Part shown: piece after piece, positions 51,177 through 59,468 of the stretch
Numbering within the stretch: the first letter of the stretch is position 1
How the letters are laid out: each line of letters starts with the position of its first letter
Translations under genes and position numbers: made by a program
The notes under the pieces: generated by a model
Database searches by the model: none
What the model was told of the DNA's origin: nothing
What the model saw: only the letters and a program-made list of their open reading frames with translations
Assembly (NCBI GenBank): GCA_963730165.1
Contig: CAVSQS010000005.1
Coordinates: 496,001 to 560,000 of the forward strand
Direction: 5' to 3'
Length of the DNA: 64,000 nucleotides
From: DASSQJ01 sp963730165
Lineage (GTDB): Bacteria; Actinomycetota; Actinomycetes; Actinomycetales; Dermatophilaceae

Positions 51177-51842
51177 GTGACCTCCCTCCTGCGCTCCCTT
51201 CCCGCCCTGGTCGGAGCCGGCCGACGGGCCCGGTGGCGCCGCACGGTGCTGCGCCGGCTCCTGGCCGCCGGGTGCGCCGCTGCGGCCGTGGTCGTCCTCG
51301 TCGACGCACTGCGCCCGGCCCCACCTGCCACCGTCGCCGTCGTCGTGGCGGCCGCGCCCGTTCCTGCGGGGTCGGTGCTGGGCCTCGCCGACGTCCGCAC
51401 CACCCGCGTCCCCGAGGGGTCCGTGCAGCCGGGTGCACTCCGGGCGACCTCCGACGCGGTGGGTAGGCGCACCACGTCGCCGCTCACCGCGGGTGAGTGG
51501 ATCACCCGGACCCGGCTGGTTCCCCGCGGACCGGCCGACGGGCTGACGCCCGGACGGGTGGCCCTGCACGTCGGGCTCGCCGACCCGCTCACCGCCGACG
51601 TGGTGGGAGCGGGTCAGCGGGTGCTCGTCTTCGCGACCACCGGCGGTTCGGCGCTGGCGCGGCAGGCAGTCGTCCTCTCCGCCGACCCGCCACCGGACGA
51701 GCCCGTCCCCGGCCTCGGGCCCCAGGGTGGGCGCGGGCTCGTGCTCTCCCTGCCCGCGGAGGAGGCCGAGCGCGTCCTCGCGGGCCACGGCGGGCTCGAG
51801 GGCCCCGTCGTCGTCAACGTGGTCGCGGCAGCCGGCCCGTGA
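51177..51842 (+). CDS. SAF-domain (CpaB/FlgA-like) membrane-anchored protein
   Basis: 221-aa protein: basic N-terminus, one membrane helix (about 28-45), then a SAF domain (about 52-120, PVPAGSVLGLADVRTTRVPE, LTAGEWITRTRLV). SAF proteins help pilus/flagellar assembly or bind sialate-like ligands. No pilus genes are in the window. Starts 40 bases after the fmdB-like gene. Confidence 0.8.
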   Translation: MTSLLRSLPALVGAGRRARWRRTVLRRLLAAGCAAAAVVVLVDALRPAPPATVAVVVAAAPVPAGSVLGLADVRTTRVPEGSVQPGALRATSDAVGRRTTSPLTAGEWITRTRLVPRGPADGLTPGRVALHVGLADPLTADVVGAGQRVLVFATTGGSALARQAVVLSADPPPDEPVPGLGPQGGRGLVLSLPAEEAERVLAGHGGLEGPVVVNVVAAAGP

Positions 51843-51963
51843 GGCCACCCCGTCGGCGCAGCCTCGGCGGGGCCGGTCCACCGGCCCAACGGGTGGCCAT
51901 GGCCGCGACACCCATGCCGCCCGCCCCTAGCCTGTGCGTGTCCGTCCCGTGGAAGGGGTCACC

Positions 51964-52332
51964 ATGCAGGGCTTCAAGAACTTCATCATGCGCGGCAACC
52001 TCGTCGAGCTCGCCGTCGCCTTCGTCATCGGCGCGGCGTTCGCCACCCTCGTCGAGGCCTTCACCACGATGTTCCTCGACGTCCTCGGGAAGCTCGGCGG
52101 CCAGCCCGACTTCTCCTCCTACGCACCGGGTGGGGTGTCGGTGGGCGTCTTCCTCACCGCGCTCGTCTCGTTCCTCATCGTCGCGGCCGTCATCTACTTC
52201 TTCGTCGTCAAGCCCTACGAGGCGGCCAAGTCCCGGTTCTCGCCCGAGGAGGATGCCGCGCCCGACGCGAGCGTCGTCCTGCTCACCGAGATCCGCGACG
52301 AGCTGCGCGGTCAGCGGCCCGGCGGTCCCTGA
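51964..52332 (+). CDS. mscL: Large-conductance mechanosensitive channel
   Basis: 122-aa MscL opens under membrane tension to relieve osmotic downshock. N-terminal GFKNFIMRGNLVELAVAFVI is the amphipathic helix and first span, followed by the outer loop and second span (VFLTALVSFLIVAAVIYFFV) and a cytosolic tail ending in LTEIRDELR. GGAAGGGG lies 8 bases before ATG 51964. Convergent with the small gene at 52372. Confidence 0.95.
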   Translation: MQGFKNFIMRGNLVELAVAFVIGAAFATLVEAFTTMFLDVLGKLGGQPDFSSYAPGGVSVGVFLTALVSFLIVAAVIYFFVVKPYEAAKSRFSPEEDAAPDASVVLLTEIRDELRGQRPGGP

Positions 52333-52371
52333 GCGCGCCCGGGCGCCTGGCGCGTCCGGTCGCCGGCCTCC

Positions 52372-52557
52372 TCACTCCCAGTGCGGAGGTCGTTGCTCGC
52401 GCAGCCAGCGGTCACGCTCGGTCTCACCGTCGGCCGGCGCCTGACCTCCACCCGTGACGTCCGGCGACTCGTCGGCCCCCGGGCGCGTCCCGGGGCGGAC
52501 CGCGCGTCGCGGCCGGCGGGGTCGGCGACGCGGCGCCTCGGGTCGGTCAGTCGTCAC
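52372..52557 (-). CDS. Small basic/acidic protein (61 aa), coupled to the helicase gene
   Basis: From GTG 52557 the 61-aa product is Arg/Pro-rich (TDRPEAPRRRPRRPRRA) and ends in ETERDRWLREQRPPHWE, a C-terminal motif I recognise in small actinobacterial proteins encoded after large genes. GTG 52557 lies inside the last codons of the upstream helicase (11-base overlap), so it needs that gene's translation. Function unknown. Confidence 0.6.
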   Translation of the reverse strand: MTTDRPEAPRRRPRRPRRAVRPGTRPGADESPDVTGGGQAPADGETERDRWLREQRPPHWE

Positions 52558-55500
52558 CGGGAGCCTCGTGCACGCCGAGGGCCTCGAGCACGCGCGCGAC
52601 GTCGCGTGCCGGGTCGCGGTACAGGTCGGTGCTCCAGACCCGCAGGTGCTCCCACCCCCGGCGGCGGAGCACCTCGGCACGGAGGCGGTCACGATCGCGA
52701 CCGTCCTCGACCGCCGCGTACCCGGGACCGTCGGACTCGACGGCCAGCAGCCGGCCCGGGCTCCTCGGGTCCTCGACAGCGAGGTCGACCGGCGCGGGGC
52801 CCGTGCCGACCCCCTCGTCGACGGTGAGGCCGTGCCCACGCAGCCGGCGGGCGAGGTCGGCCAGCCCCACCGAGCCGCCCGCGCGACGGGTCGCGGGAGG
52901 CAAGCCCGAGTCCTGCTCGGCGAGGTGTGCGAGGAGCGCCCGCAGCAGCGCCGGGCCCGGGGCGCGGAGCCGCTCGGGGTCGAGCTCGTCGGCGGACAGG
53001 GTGGAGACGATGGTCATCGACCGCCGGGCACGGGTGAGGGCGACGACGAGGTGTCCGTGGCCGGCGTCGGTGCCCAGGGCCCCGAAGCGGTGGAGCACGC
53101 GCCCGTGCGGGGTCTTGCCGAACCCGACGGTGACGACGACGTCGTCGCGCTCGAGCCCCTGGGCGTGGTCCAACGCCCGCACGGCGAACGGCTCCGGCGA
53201 GGCGGGGTCGAAGAAGGCCCGCGTCCGCGCGTCCTCGCCCGGAAGGGCGGCGCGCACGGCCTCCTCCACCCGCTCCGCGTGGACGGGGTTGAGGCCGACG
53301 ACCGCCAGGGACCGGTCGGGCCGCCGCCGCGCGTGGTCCAGGACGAGGGAGACGACGCGCTCGACCTCGGCGCGGGTCGTCTCGACCGCGGCGTCGCCGG
53401 CGGCGACCACGCCGTGCCCGTCGACGACCTCGAGGCGGGTCACGGGCGAGCGGTCGGTGTCGGGGAAGGTGACGAGGCGGTCCCCGTAGACGTGCCGGTT
53501 GACGAAGTCGACGAGACGGCCGTCCCGGGACCGGTGGTGCCAGGTGAGCCGGTGTGCCGGCAGCGCCGGCCCGAGCAGGTCGAGCACCGAGGCGGGTGCC
53601 GGGTCGTCGGCCGGCGCCGGGTCGGGGCCGGCGTGGAAGGACGCCGGCGGGGACTGCGCCGCGTCCCCGAGGACGAGCACACGGCGGCCACGCAGGATGG
53701 CGGGCACCGACTCCGCCGCGGCGAGGGAGGACGCCTCCTCCAGGACGACGACGTCGAACAGCTCGGTCGGGGGCAGGACCGAGGGCACGTCGAGGGCACT
53801 CATCGCCCAGCACGGACGCACCGCGGTGACCAGGTCCGCTGCCGTGGCGACCAGCTCGGGCAGCGGCACCGGGCGGACCCGCGCGGCCTCGGACCGCAGC
53901 CACGTCTCCTGGTCCCCGTGCCGGCGGCGGACCTCCCGGACCGTGTGGGCGACCGCTGAACGTACCCGCGCCGGCATCCCCGCCAGGACGGTCTCCTCCG
54001 CTTCCGCGAGCTCGGCGAGCCGCGCGGTCAGGGCCCGACCGTCGTGCGCCGCCACCCGCACGTCGTCCCGGGCCACCTGCTCGGCGATGGAGCACCACCA
54101 CACCCACTCGACCTCGGCCTGCACGTCGTCAGCGGCGACGCCGCGCTCGCGGAGGTCGTCGGCGAGCTCGCGCAGGCCCGCGGTGCCGAGGTCATCGAGG
54201 GCCGAGCGCTGTTCAGGAACGGCGTCGAGGTGCGGGAGGCCCGCGGCGAGCGCCTCGACGCGCTCACCCAGGGCGGACAGGTCGAGCTCGACGAGGCGCT
54301 GGTCGGCGCCGCCCTCCTCCGGGCCGGGCAGCCGCTGGTCGAGCCACCGCAGGTCGTCGAGGAGGGCGTCATGGGCCGCCCGCGCGCGGTCGAGCTCGAC
54401 GGGGATCTCCGGGCGCCCCCCGGACCCGGCGAGCTCGCGCCACGCGTCGCGCTGCTCGTGGGCCGCGACCAGGGCCGCGTGCAGGTCCTGGGGCGGTCTT
54501 CCCGGCCTCAGCAGGCTGCGGGCCTGCCGTCGCAGGCGCCAACGCTCCATCGTGCCGAGCTCGACCGACGCGGCGCGCCGCTCACCGGCCGGGGCGGTGG
54601 CGGCGACGAGGTCGCCCAGCGGGATGTCGAACACCTCGAGGCGGAAGACCTCGAAGGTGTCGCGGACCTCGCCCACTGTGCGGAGCACCCGGCCCCAGTC
54701 CAGGACCGTGGGGTGGCGCGGCAGCTGGACGCCGCGGAAGACCTCCGCGAAGGTGCGGCCGGCGTCGTCGACCCCGCCCTCCGCGAGCCGGGTCAAGCGC
54801 TGACGGGCCTCGGCGACGTCGTCGGCGCCCTCGAGCCTGGCGCCGAACCACGGGTCACCGGCACCGTCACCCGCCCAGCGGCTGAGCCGGGCGAGCCGGG
54901 TCAGGCCACGGACCGTGGTGGCGAGCGTCGTCGGGTCCAGCCGCGCGAGCACGGCGTCGCGTAGGCGCACCCGAGAGCGCGGCGGCTGCGCGGTGGCCGC
55001 GAAGGCGGTGACCGACTCCTGGACCTCGTAGAGCGAGACTCCCCACGGGGCCCGGACCCCGTGCAGCGCCGCCACGTGCGCGTCGAGCGCGGCCACCGCC
55101 TCGGCGCGATGCACCGCAGCGCGCCCCACGCCGGTCGGCTCGTCCTCCGGCTCGGCCTCGAGCCGGTCGAGCGCGTCGACGATCTCTCGCACCACCCGTC
55201 GACGGGCGTGCCCACCACCACGGACATCGAGGACGAGGTCGGCGAGCCCGAGCGCCCCGAGCCTCGCGGCGAGCGCGTCGACCGCGGCCCGACGGGCCGA
55301 GACGAGGAGCACGCGCTGGCCGTCGGCGGCGAGGGCGGCGACGAGGTTGGCAACCGTCTGGGTCTTCCCGGTGCCGGGTGGGCCGTGCACGAGGAGGTGG
55401 TGTCCGTTGCGGGCCTGCTCGACCACGGTGCGTTGGACGGCGTCGGAGTCGAGCACCAGTCGGTCGGGAACGTCCTCGGCGACGCCCGCGTCCGGCCCCG

Positions 55501-56332
55501 GGGGCACCTCGGCTCCGCAGAGCGCCGCGACGACGTCGTCGCCGGCGAGCCGTGCGGCCTGGGCCCCGAGGTCGGCGACGAGGGCGGCCTTGAAGTACGG
55601 GAACGTCCCGATGACGACGCGGGCCGAGACGGCGAGGTCGGGAACGGCGGAGCAGGCGTCCGCGAGGGCCGCGTACGTGGGGTAGGCGTCGACCGTCGAC
55701 CCGGAGAGCGCGAGCTCCTCGAGCCGGGCCGCGTCGAGGCCGATGCCGTGGGCCGAGGCCATGTACTGGGCGAGGACGGGGTTGAGCTCGAGCTCGTCGC
55801 CGGGCTCGATCCACCAGTCCCCTCGGTGCTCGTCGGCGGGCCGGATCGTGCACGCACGGAGCAGCACCGGCGACGTCGCCTCGACGGCCCGGCCGTCGCC
55901 GCCGGGCGGGCGCACGGTCCACGACGCCATCCCGATGGCGAGGAAGCACGTGCGCACCCCGTGCCCTTCCGCGGCGTCGCGCGCGGCGCGCGCGATGGTG
56001 CTCGCCCGTCGGCGCGCGTCCTCGAGGGCGGCCGGCTCGCGGACGAGGTCGGTGAGGGCCGTGCGCGCGCCGCCGAGCAGGTGGCCTCGGGCGCCGAGGT
56101 GTGACCTGCTCAGGTCCAGCGTGCCGGTGGGGTGGTCGCGGAACCACAGCAGCGTGTTGGGGCCGCCGAGATCGACCAGGCGCCGGTTCCACGCGGTCCG
56201 TGCGCCCTCGACCGCCTCGGTCCGTGGGTCCGCGGCGACGCCGAGTCGCCCCCCGCCCGGGCCGCCCACGCCACCGGCCGCGACGTCCGCGTCGCGGGGC
56301 CGCTCCTTGCGCGCCGGGCCGGTCGCAGTCAC
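52547..56332 (-). CDS. DUF4011-like AAA helicase with C-terminal Vsr/MTES_1575-type nuclease domain
   Basis: 1261-aa cytosolic protein. N-terminal domain about 1-300 (RTAWNRRLVDLGGPNTLLWF) as in DUF4011 helicases; UPF1/DNA2-type ATPase with Walker A GPPGTGKTQT (317-326) and Walker B VVVLEEASS (about 845), and GDAAQSPPASF; C-terminal helicase motifs; last ~95 residues (about 1165-1260) a very-short-patch-type nuclease: VDLAVED, LAVESDG, RAEVLRRRGWEHLRVWSTDL. Related proteins occur in defence contexts. GTG 56332 has TAGCCT 6 bases upstream. Unrelated in domain make-up to the 16.9 kb helicase, but the two share the same theme. Confidence 0.85.
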   Translation of the reverse strand: MTATGPARKERPRDADVAAGGVGGPGGGRLGVAADPRTEAVEGARTAWNRRLVDLGGPNTLLWFRDHPTGTLDLSRSHLGARGHLLGGARTALTDLVREPAALEDARRRASTIARAARDAAEGHGVRTCFLAIGMASWTVRPPGGDGRAVEATSPVLLRACTIRPADEHRGDWWIEPGDELELNPVLAQYMASAHGIGLDAARLEELALSGSTVDAYPTYAALADACSAVPDLAVSARVVIGTFPYFKAALVADLGAQAARLAGDDVVAALCGAEVPPGPDAGVAEDVPDRLVLDSDAVQRTVVEQARNGHHLLVHGPPGTGKTQTVANLVAALAADGQRVLLVSARRAAVDALAARLGALGLADLVLDVRGGGHARRRVVREIVDALDRLEAEPEDEPTGVGRAAVHRAEAVAALDAHVAALHGVRAPWGVSLYEVQESVTAFAATAQPPRSRVRLRDAVLARLDPTTLATTVRGLTRLARLSRWAGDGAGDPWFGARLEGADDVAEARQRLTRLAEGGVDDAGRTFAEVFRGVQLPRHPTVLDWGRVLRTVGEVRDTFEVFRLEVFDIPLGDLVAATAPAGERRAASVELGTMERWRLRRQARSLLRPGRPPQDLHAALVAAHEQRDAWRELAGSGGRPEIPVELDRARAAHDALLDDLRWLDQRLPGPEEGGADQRLVELDLSALGERVEALAAGLPHLDAVPEQRSALDDLGTAGLRELADDLRERGVAADDVQAEVEWVWWCSIAEQVARDDVRVAAHDGRALTARLAELAEAEETVLAGMPARVRSAVAHTVREVRRRHGDQETWLRSEAARVRPVPLPELVATAADLVTAVRPCWAMSALDVPSVLPPTELFDVVVLEEASSLAAAESVPAILRGRRVLVLGDAAQSPPASFHAGPDPAPADDPAPASVLDLLGPALPAHRLTWHHRSRDGRLVDFVNRHVYGDRLVTFPDTDRSPVTRLEVVDGHGVVAAGDAAVETTRAEVERVVSLVLDHARRRPDRSLAVVGLNPVHAERVEEAVRAALPGEDARTRAFFDPASPEPFAVRALDHAQGLERDDVVVTVGFGKTPHGRVLHRFGALGTDAGHGHLVVALTRARRSMTIVSTLSADELDPERLRAPGPALLRALLAHLAEQDSGLPPATRRAGGSVGLADLARRLRGHGLTVDEGVGTGPAPVDLAVEDPRSPGRLLAVESDGPGYAAVEDGRDRDRLRAEVLRRRGWEHLRVWSTDLYRDPARDVARVLEALGVHEAPGDD

Positions 56333-56338
56333 CTCAGC

Positions 56339-56344
56339 AGGCTA
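56339..56344 (-). promoter_or_regulatory. -10 hexamer TAGCCT for the DUF4011-like gene
   Basis: TAGCCT followed by 6 bases and GTG 56332. Confidence 0.45.
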
Positions 56345-56446
56345 ACAACGGTGGCGCCCCGGGCCCGGGAGGCGCGGGTGTGGGTCGGAGTCGGCCCGTG
56401 CCGCAGCGGCGGGGCGGCCCGTCCGGCACGAGTCGACCCGGCCGGG

Positions 56447-57730
56447 TCAGGCCGGGGCGTCGGCGGCGCGTGGGACGCGGGTCACCAGCGCCAGGACGCC
56501 GATGAGGAGGGCGAACCCGAGGGCCGCCTCGGCGAGCACCTGGTAGGACAGCCGATCGACGATGACCCCCGCAACGGCCCCGCCGCCCCCAGCCGCCAGG
56601 CCCATGAGCAGATCGGCGGCACCCTGGGCGCCGGGGCGCTCGGCGGCCGGCAGTGCCGAGGTCAGCAGGGTCGACCCTGACACGAGCGTGCACGACCACC
56701 CGAGGCCGAGGAGGAAGAGCCCGAGGACGAGCGTCGTGGACTCCCCCATCGGGGAGACGGAGGCGAGGACGGTGGCGGTGGCGAGGACGAGGGACCCGAC
56801 CACGGCCACCGGCGCGCCGCCGAAGCGGTCGACGGCCCACCCGGTGATCGGCGAGAACGCGAACATCCCGAGGATGTGCACGCTGATGACGAACCCGATG
56901 ACGGTGAGGGCCGCGTGGCCGTGCGACATGTGGAGTGGCGTCATCACCATGAGGCTGACCATGACGCCGTGCCCCAGGGCGAGAGTGAGGATGCCGAGGC
57001 GCGCGACCGGACGCGAGAAGGCCTGCCGCAGCCCGCGCAGCACCGAGCCGTGCGTGGGCTCGCCGGGCTCGTCGCCCTCGTCGAGGGCCCGGCGCCGCGA
57101 CTCCAGGAGCGGGTCCGGCCGCAGCAGGACCGTGAGGACGGCGATGGCGAGCCCGAGGCCGACGAGCGAGAAGACGAACGGGCCGGTGAGGCGGGGCAGC
57201 CCGAGGGCCCGCGCCACGGGCGCACTGGGGCCCACGAGGTTGGGGCCGAGGACGCTGCCCACGGTGGTCGCCCAGACGACGATGGAGAGGTCCCGCGCGC
57301 GACGGCTGGGGATGGCGAGGTCAGCGGCGGCGTAGCGGCTCTGGCTGTTCGAGGCCGTCGCTCCGCCGAAGAGCAGGCTCGAGGCGAGGAGCAGGGGGAA
57401 GCTGCCGATCACCCCGGCGGTGATCAGCCCCACCGCGCCGAGTGCGGCCAGCGAGTAGCCCAGGGCCAGACCCGGTCGGCGCCCGCGGGCCGCCATGAGG
57501 CGCGCCATCGGCACCGCGATGACGGCGGCACCGAGGACCTGGAAGGTCCCACCGAGGCCCGCCCACTCGGCCGACCCCGAGACCTGCTCCGCGAGCAGGG
57601 CCCCCACGGCGACCCCCGCGGACAGACCCACTCCCCCGAGCATCTGCGAGGTGACCAGCGTGCCGACGACGCGGCGTTGCACCGCGTCGCGGCTCGTGGC
57701 CGTCGGGGCCGGCGCCGGGCTCGTCGTCAC
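56447..57730 (-). CDS. MFS transporter (12-span exporter)
   Basis: 427-aa transporter with twelve hydrophobic segments and a motif A-like ARLMAARGRRPGLALGY after helix 2; the second half begins near 235 after an acidic loop. Substrate unknown. GTG 57730 has CATACT 6 bases upstream. Faces away from tRNA-Arg. Confidence 0.88.
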   Translation of the reverse strand: MTTSPAPAPTATSRDAVQRRVVGTLVTSQMLGGVGLSAGVAVGALLAEQVSGSAEWAGLGGTFQVLGAAVIAVPMARLMAARGRRPGLALGYSLAALGAVGLITAGVIGSFPLLLASSLLFGGATASNSQSRYAAADLAIPSRRARDLSIVVWATTVGSVLGPNLVGPSAPVARALGLPRLTGPFVFSLVGLGLAIAVLTVLLRPDPLLESRRRALDEGDEPGEPTHGSVLRGLRQAFSRPVARLGILTLALGHGVMVSLMVMTPLHMSHGHAALTVIGFVISVHILGMFAFSPITGWAVDRFGGAPVAVVGSLVLATATVLASVSPMGESTTLVLGLFLLGLGWSCTLVSGSTLLTSALPAAERPGAQGAADLLMGLAAGGGGAVAGVIVDRLSYQVLAEAALGFALLIGVLALVTRVPRAADAPA

Positions 57731-57736
57731 CCGAGC

Positions 57737-57742
57737 AGTATG
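57737..57742 (-). promoter_or_regulatory. -10 hexamer CATACT for the MFS gene
   Basis: CATACT followed by 6 bases and GTG 57730. Confidence 0.35.
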
Positions 57743-57845
57743 CCGGGGGGCGTATCGAACCGCCGGGCCCGGGTCCCCGACCAGGGACGGGTCCCTTCGG
57801 CATCCGACCGATCCGGACCGGTGCAGGCCGCCCGGCCCGGACGGT

Positions 57846-57851
57846 TAGGCT
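57846..57851 (+). promoter_or_regulatory. -10 hexamer TAGGCT for tRNA-Arg
   Basis: TAGGCT ends 17 bases before the mature tRNA 5' end, giving a short 5' leader for RNase P. Confidence 0.45.
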
Positions 57852-57868
57852 TGTCCGCGGTCCTTCCC

Positions 57869-57940
57869 GCCCTCGTAGCTCAGGGGAAGAGCACTTCTCT
57901 CCTAAAGAAGGTGTCGCAGGTTCGAATCCTGCCGGGGGCA
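57869..57940 (+). tRNA. tRNA-Arg (anticodon CCT)
   Basis: 72-base cloverleaf: acceptor GCCCTCG with CGGGGGC, D stem GCTC, anticodon stem CTTCT/AGAAG with loop CTCCTAA (CCT, reads AGG), T stem GCAGG/CCTGC with TTCGAAT, discriminator A. CCA not encoded. A 5-bp hairpin at 57945-57960 follows. The next 220 bases hold no gene. Confidence 0.95.
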
Positions 57941-58134
57941 CGCAGGAGATGCGCGTCTCCGCCCGATGCTGGACATTTCGGGGTCGGCTGGGCGGTCGGT
58001 GCCGCTCCGACCGGCTCCCGGGTGCATGTCGCGATCGTGCTCGACGCAACCCGGTGCCGCGTTTCGGGGTGGGCGTCGCGCGGCGACAGGCAGCACATCC
58101 TGGCAGGCCCGGCCGGGACGGCGGGGCCACACAC

Positions 58135-58171
58135 GACGGTGCCCCGGTCAGCAGGGGTCCGGGGCACCGTC
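58135..58171 (-). terminator. Terminator after the NlpC/P60 gene
   Basis: Perfect 13-bp stem (58135-58147 with 58159-58171), 11-base loop, 10 bases after the stop. Confidence 0.75.
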
Positions 58172-58181
58172 GGAGGCGGGC

Positions 58182-58979
58182 TCAGAAGCGGCCGTAGCCG
58201 GCGACGCCGGAGAAGATCGAGCGGTACTGGACCGAGGTCCCGGGCTTCGGCGAGTCGATCATCATCCCGTTGCCGACGTAGATGCCGACGTGGTAGGCGG
58301 GGTAGCCGAAGAAGACGAGGTCACCCGGCTGGGGACTGCTCACCGGCGTGGCGGCCGACTGCTGCCCCGACGCCGTGCGCGGGATCGAGATGCCGGCCTG
58401 CCCGTACACGTACTGCGTGAGGCCGGAGCAGTCGAAGCCCGCGGGCGACGCGCCGCCGTAGACGTAGGGGATGCCGATGTACTGCTTGGCGATGTTGACG
58501 ATCTGGCTCGAGGACTGCGGGACGTTGTTGTTGACGGGCGTCCGCGTGGTCGACCGGCTCGTCGTGCTCGTCGCGCGGACCCCGACCGCCTGGCTGACGG
58601 TCGCCTGCACGGGCTGGGGCTGGGGCTTGGGCTTCGGCTTGGCGACGGCCTTGACTCCCGTGACCCCGACCGTCTCGGTCTGCGCGGGCGTGACGGCCTG
58701 AGGCGCGACCACGGCGGGAGCCGCAAGGATGGCCCGGGGCGAGGCGGTGACCGTGTCGTTGGTGGCGGTCGTCGCGGCGGCCTGTGGGGCGCTCGACCGG
58801 GGGGCCGGGACGGCCTGTGCCGGGAGCGCGAAGGTGGCGACGAGGCCACCGGACGCGGCCAGGACAGCGGAGGCGCGAACGCCCGTCTCGCCGGCGCTCT
58901 TGACGATCGAGGAGATCTCGGCGACCGGGCTGTACCGGGTGCCGCTTCGGTGTCGTCCGGCGCGGGTGTGCTCTGCCAC
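58182..58979 (-). CDS. NlpC/P60 peptidoglycan endopeptidase under a c-di-AMP riboswitch
   Basis: 265-aa exported protein: signal segment (about 35-56), a Pro/Thr/Lys linker with TVGVTGVKAVAKPKPKP (103-119), then an NlpC/P60 domain (about 158-265) with catalytic Cys184 in FDCSGLTQY and His230 in YHVGIYVGNG. Cleaves peptide stems of peptidoglycan. GTG 58979 has GAGAGGG 5 bases upstream and directly follows the riboswitch. The frame stays open for 64 codons upstream, but that stretch is the riboswitch RNA. Confidence 0.9.
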   Translation of the reverse strand: MAEHTRAGRHRSGTRYSPVAEISSIVKSAGETGVRASAVLAASGGLVATFALPAQAVPAPRSSAPQAAATTATNDTVTASPRAILAAPAVVAPQAVTPAQTETVGVTGVKAVAKPKPKPQPQPVQATVSQAVGVRATSTTSRSTTRTPVNNNVPQSSSQIVNIAKQYIGIPYVYGGASPAGFDCSGLTQYVYGQAGISIPRTASGQQSAATPVSSPQPGDLVFFGYPAYHVGIYVGNGMMIDSPKPGTSVQYRSIFSGVAGYGRF

Positions 58980-58984
58980 GGTGA

Positions 58985-59170
58985 CCCTCTCAGTGCCTAC
59001 GGGGTGAGCTGTCGGGTTCGGGCTGAGGTTGCCCGGCCTCCACGACCGAGTGGGCCGCTTCGGCTTCACCCCGAGGAGCTCCGGTGTTACCGGGGATCCG
59101 AAGGTGGTTCCCCCGCTCCTGCCAGGCGGTGGTGTCTGCGACCCGTGGTGGTGGCAGGATTCGGCGTCCA
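58985..59170 (-). promoter_or_regulatory. Cyclic di-AMP (ydaO-yuaA) riboswitch
   Basis: The transcript upstream of the NlpC/P60 gene contains the conserved blocks of the ydaO class: GCCGAATCC near the 5' end (59157-59165), then CAGGAGCGGGGGAACCA, GGGGTGAAGCCGAAG, CCCGAACCCGACAGCTCACC, and GTAGGCACTGAGAG just before the ribosome binding site. Class members sense c-di-AMP and control cell-wall hydrolase genes in actinobacteria, usually turning them off when ligand is bound. Confidence 0.9.
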
Positions 59171-59417
59171 CCGTCGGGGACCCACCTCAGGGGGAAGCGG
59201 GCTGCGCCAACCTAACACGCACCGCCGGCAACGTCACAATTAGGTCACGGGCGTGTGGACATCACGTTCTCAGCGTCCTTTCAAGGGGTATCGCGGACGC
59301 GCGCACGAAGGCTGCCCCGGCGGTGCTCCGTATCGGCGGCCGGGCTCCGTACCGGCCGGAAGTGCCGCGGGTGCCCGTCGCGGCACGACCGAGGTCGACG
59401 CACCGACACCAGACGCC

Positions 59418-59454
59418 CGGAGGGCCCGGTCGCGGCGTGCGACGGGGCCCTCCG
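59418..59454 (-). terminator. Terminator after the ARB_07466-like gene
   Basis: Ten-bp stem (59418-59427 with 59445-59454), 17-base loop, 15 bases after the stop. Confidence 0.6.
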
Positions 59455-59468
59455 TGTGGTGGCTGCGC

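Noticed and set aside
52335..52346. GCGCCCGGGCGC palindrome after mscL
   Set aside because: No loop bases, so it cannot form a normal terminator hairpin; GC-rich chance palindrome.
56876..58420. Open frame of 514 codons crossing tRNA-Arg
   Set aside because: Runs antisense to the MFS gene, through the tRNA and into the NlpC/P60 gene; no coding signs.
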